Both the position numbers and the translations under genes were made by a program. The notes under the pieces are model-generated. The model was not told the origin of the DNA. It saw only the letters and a list, made by a program, of their open reading frames with translations, and did not search any database. A DNA stretch of 19,130 nucleotides from an uncultured Roseburia sp. Lineage in GTDB: Bacteria > Bacillota_A > Clostridia > Lachnospirales > Lachnospiraceae. The stretch spans positions 1 through 19,130 of the forward strand of contig CAAEAE010000109.1 of assembly GCA_900753715.1 (NCBI GenBank), given 5' to 3'. Shown here piece after piece: positions 16,178-19,130 of the stretch (positions are counted from its first letter, which is position 1; every line of letters begins with the position of its first letter).

Positions 16178-16810
16178 ATGAAGGAGTTATTTTCAAAGGA
16201 AAAATGGAAATATGCTTTTTATACGGTGAGTCATCCGATGGATGCCTATTATGAAATCCGTCACCGCGACAGAGGAAGCGTTCCAATCGCCATCGTGCTG
16301 GTCATCCTGTTTTCCTTCAGTTTTTCCATCAACCGTATGTCGGCAAGCTTCGTTGTCAATGACACCGACCCGTTGACCGTCAATGCGGCGACAGAGCTTA
16401 TCGCAGTATTATTACTGTATCTGCTCTTCTGTATCGGAAACTGGTCGATTACCTGCCTGATGGAAGGCGAGGGAAGACTCAAAGACATTGCAATTGCCAT
16501 CGGCTATGCAATGACACCGATGATAGTCTGCTTTAACATTGCAACCGTTTTCAGCCAGTATGTATCACAGGAAGAGGGCGCGTTCTACGGAATTATCATG
16601 GGACTTGGAATCGCCTACAGCCTTCTCATGATGCTGATGGGAATTATGGAGGTGCACAATTACACACTGGGAAAAACACTTCTCACAATTATTTTAACCT
16701 TTATTGCAATGTTTATTATCATATTTGTAGTTTTACTTTTTGTAGACTTAATTAATCAGGTATACAGTTTCTTCCATAGTATTTATCAGGAACTGATATT
16801 CCGGGTATAG
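16178..16810 (+). CDS. Yip1-family five-helix membrane protein
   Basis: The 210-residue protein begins immediately after the NHL stop codon, with AAAGGAGG inside the end of that gene. An N-terminal amphipathic segment (FYTVSHPMDAYYEIRHRDRG) is followed by about five hydrophobic helices, including IAIVLVILFSFSFSI, LIAVLLLYLLFCIGNWSI, AIAIGYAMTPMIVCFNI and FIAMFIIIFVVLLFVDLI. The short motifs GYAMTP and the helix pattern match bacterial Yip1-domain proteins, whose function is poorly known. The zero-base gap to the NHL gene and 12 bases to the next gene suggest a stoichiometric partner in the same membrane complex. Confidence 0.82.
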   Translation: MKELFSKEKWKYAFYTVSHPMDAYYEIRHRDRGSVPIAIVLVILFSFSFSINRMSASFVVNDTDPLTVNAATELIAVLLLYLLFCIGNWSITCLMEGEGRLKDIAIAIGYAMTPMIVCFNIATVFSQYVSQEEGAFYGIIMGLGIAYSLLMMLMGIMEVHNYTLGKTLLTIILTFIAMFIIIFVVLLFVDLINQVYSFFHSIYQELIFRV

Positions 16811-16822
16811 GAGGAGGATGAA

Positions 16823-19130
16823 ATGCGTAAAAGTAAAAAGATTTTAATCGCCATTGTAAGCCTCATCCTGGCAGTTTTTGTTATTTATTTTGCACACTGG
16901 ATGATCCGCTATTATTTCTATAATGATTATCAGAAAGACCTTTCTTCCTACAGCTACGAGGAGGGCAAAGAATTTACCCCGATTAAGGAATCTTCCTCAG
17001 ATGTAAAAGGAATGGAGCTTGCAGCGGAAAACGATACGTTAAAACTTTACGTGAATACGGAGACCGGAGAGGTGGCTGTGGAAGATAAGAGAAACGGTCA
17101 GATTACCTACTCCAATCCGCAGAACGCAGATGACGATGCAGTTGCCAACGGCACAAACAAAAGTTACATGAAGTCACAGATTATTGTGGATTACTTCAAT
17201 GAGTCAAGAACGCAGGGAACTTTTGATTCCTATACGTACAGCACTTCCATCGGACAGCTGGAAACACAGTCGATTGAAAATGGAATCCGGTTCATCTACA
17301 CGATGGGAGACCTTTCAAGTTCAACCGGTATTGTACCGCAGTACATCAGTGAGGAAACATTAAACAACGTAAAGGCAGCGCTTTCTGAGGACGATGCAAA
17401 ACAGGTTGCAAAGAAGTACGTTCAGAGTGATGTTGCAGACGGTTACATGGAATTGCTGGAATCCGCAGTAAAGGGAGCATCCCAGCTTCGTAAGTTAAAT
17501 AAATACTTCGAAGCAGCCGGATTTACTGAGGAAGATTACATCCGTGAGATGGAGAATTCCGGAGTAGATGGAGCAGTACCGATTTCCTTTATTATTCCAC
17601 TTGAGTACCGCCTTGATGGAGATGCAGTGGATGTATCCGTTCCGATGAGCGGAGTAGAAGAAAACGGCGACGGAAGCATTTTCCGTATCCAGCTTTTAAG
17701 ATACTTTGGAGCAGCAGGAACGGATGAAGACGGTTATATGTTAGTACCAAACGGTTCCGGTTCCCTGATTTACTTCAACAATGGAAAGACAACCGTTGAG
17801 AACTACTCCGAATATGTATACGGAATCGACCCGTTAGCAGCCGAGTATACCGTTCGTGAGAATACAGAGAACGTAAAGATGGCGCTCTTCGGAATCTTCC
17901 GTGAGGACAGCAGCGTATTTGCAACGATTGAGGATGGCGCATCCTTTGCATATCTGTCCGCCGGTGTATCCGGCAAGATTAACGAGTACAATTATGTATA
18001 TCCTACATTTGTACTCCGCGGAAACGACAAATTGTCCATGTTTGGTACAACTGGAAACGAAGCAGATATTCCAATTGTAGAGACCAACTTCTACGATGCA
18101 AACCTTACCGTAAAATACACCATGCTGACCGATGAAAACAGCGGTTATGCAGGTGCCGCAAACTATTACAGAAACCGCCTGGTAAATGAAGGCGTTCTCA
18201 CCGCAAAGGAATCAGACAGCGAGGACATCAAGTTCTACTATGACATCTTAGGCGGTGTCGGAATGACAGAATTTATCCTTGGAAGCCAGCATCAGGGAAT
18301 GTACGCAATGACAACCTTTGATGAGGCGGAAGAGATTTCAAACGATTTGGCAGCACAGGGAATTACGAATCAGGTAATGAACTATCAGGGCTGGATGAAT
18401 CGTGGATATTACCACGACGTTGTGGATAAGATTAAGGTTCCACAGAAGCTCGGTGGAAAATCCGGACTGCAAGATTTAAGCCAGACAGTGACCGCAAACG
18501 GCGGAACCTTCTACGCAGATGTGGCGTTCCAGCAGGTAACCTCCATCAGCAGGCGTTACTCTGAAGGAAATGAAACAGCCCGTTATTACGGAGCCGGATA
18601 TGTGGCAGAGCTTGGACTTGTAAACCCGGCAACCCTTCGTAAGACTTCGGGACTTGGATACGATGAGAACCACTACTATCTGGTATCTCCGAAATTCCTG
18701 GTAAGATATACCGATAAGTTTTCTTCCAGGATAACGAAGTACGATATTTCCGGAATTTCCTTAAGAGATTTGGGAAGCGAGCTTCACTCCGATAAGAAGA
18801 GAACAAACATCATTAACCGCGAAGAAGCACTCGACGTTGTAAACGCATCGTTAGCACAGATGGAAGAGACCAACAAAAACATCATGATTAACAGCGGAAA
18901 CGATTACTCTTTTGCATATGCGGATGATATGTTGAATGTTCCACTGACGGACAATGATTACTACATTGTGGATGAGACAGTACCGTTTTACGAGATGCTG
19001 CTCCACGGATATATTGATTATTCCGGAAGCGTGATTAACTTAAGTGATACTTATGATAAGACGGATATCGTATTGAATCTGGTGGAAGCCGGAGCGTCTC
19101 CGCACTTCATGTTCTCCTATGAGAACTCCA
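16823..19130 (+). CDS. Membrane-anchored DUF5696 protein, partial at the right edge
   Basis: The frame is open from ATG 16823 (GGAGGAGG ending five bases upstream) to the window edge, 769 residues so far. An N-terminal signal anchor (ILIAIVSLILAVFVIYFAHW) is followed by an extracytoplasmic region. Recognisable segments are VPNGSGSLIYFNNGK, FYYDILGGVGMTEFILG, YDISGISLRDLGSELHSD (from residue 640), NSGNDYSFAYADDM (from 690) and VDETVPFYEMLLHGYI. These match my memory of DUF5696, a family with no assigned activity found in Firmicutes. Acidic residues at the ends of predicted strands suggest a glycoside-hydrolase-like barrel, which is inference. The C-terminus is outside the window. It is the last visible gene of the operon. 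Confidence 0.8.
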   Translation, partial: MRKSKKILIAIVSLILAVFVIYFAHWMIRYYFYNDYQKDLSSYSYEEGKEFTPIKESSSDVKGMELAAENDTLKLYVNTETGEVAVEDKRNGQITYSNPQNADDDAVANGTNKSYMKSQIIVDYFNESRTQGTFDSYTYSTSIGQLETQSIENGIRFIYTMGDLSSSTGIVPQYISEETLNNVKAALSEDDAKQVAKKYVQSDVADGYMELLESAVKGASQLRKLNKYFEAAGFTEEDYIREMENSGVDGAVPISFIIPLEYRLDGDAVDVSVPMSGVEENGDGSIFRIQLLRYFGAAGTDEDGYMLVPNGSGSLIYFNNGKTTVENYSEYVYGIDPLAAEYTVRENTENVKMALFGIFREDSSVFATIEDGASFAYLSAGVSGKINEYNYVYPTFVLRGNDKLSMFGTTGNEADIPIVETNFYDANLTVKYTMLTDENSGYAGAANYYRNRLVNEGVLTAKESDSEDIKFYYDILGGVGMTEFILGSQHQGMYAMTTFDEAEEISNDLAAQGITNQVMNYQGWMNRGYYHDVVDKIKVPQKLGGKSGLQDLSQTVTANGGTFYADVAFQQVTSISRRYSEGNETARYYGAGYVAELGLVNPATLRKTSGLGYDENHYYLVSPKFLVRYTDKFSSRITKYDISGISLRDLGSELHSDKKRTNIINREEALDVVNASLAQMEETNKNIMINSGNDYSFAYADDMLNVPLTDNDYYIVDETVPFYEMLLHGYIDYSGSVINLSDTYDKTDIVLNLVEAGASPHFMFSYENS

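Noticed and set aside
1..19130. CRISPR array, tRNA or rRNA gene, insertion sequence or phage attachment site
   Set aside because: No regularly spaced direct repeats with unique spacers, transposase-like frame, tRNA-like fold or rRNA segment was recognised on reading both strands.

Overview
The window looks like chromosomal DNA from a gut-type Gram-positive Firmicute, most likely of the family Lachnospiraceae. This rests on strong GGAGG-type ribosome sites before nearly every gene, a T-box leader in front of metG, lipobox-type lipoproteins, low-to-moderate GC and the carbohydrate-use gene set. The family call is inference; no rRNA or other phylogenetic marker beyond metG is present.

Region 1 (1-2530) holds the last residues of an InlB B-repeat surface protein, then a promoter and a 742-residue secreted protein. 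That protein has a Glu/Thr-rich stalk, four PPC-like beta-sandwich repeats and a C-terminal fibronectin type III domain. Region 2 (2464-6289) is a probable transcription unit under a methionine T-box (AUG specifier at 2649-2651): metG for methionyl-tRNA synthetase, then 40 bases later a lipoprotein SGNH/GDSL esterase. No promoter or terminator was seen between those two genes. Region 3 (6293-7590) is a convergent AraC-family regulator followed by a 383-base control region with a rightward terminator, direct repeats and a candidate promoter.

Region 4 (7591 to the right edge) is a tightly packed operon of eight genes. They encode a lipoprotein GH26 beta-mannanase with a CBM35-like module, a YesL-like DUF624 membrane protein, a 997-residue solute-binding protein with large N-terminal carbohydrate-binding-like modules, two CUT1-type sugar ABC permeases, a membrane-tethered NHL beta-propeller/TPR protein, a Yip1-family five-helix membrane protein and a membrane-anchored DUF5696 protein cut by the window edge. 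Gaps are 16 bases or less, and several genes overlap. The simplest reading is that the surface mannanase cuts a beta-mannan-like glycan, the modular binding protein and permeases import the oligosaccharides using a shared ATPase encoded elsewhere, and the AraC protein regulates the operon. The NHL/Yip1/DUF5696 trio has no established role that I know of and is the best candidate here for an undescribed system.
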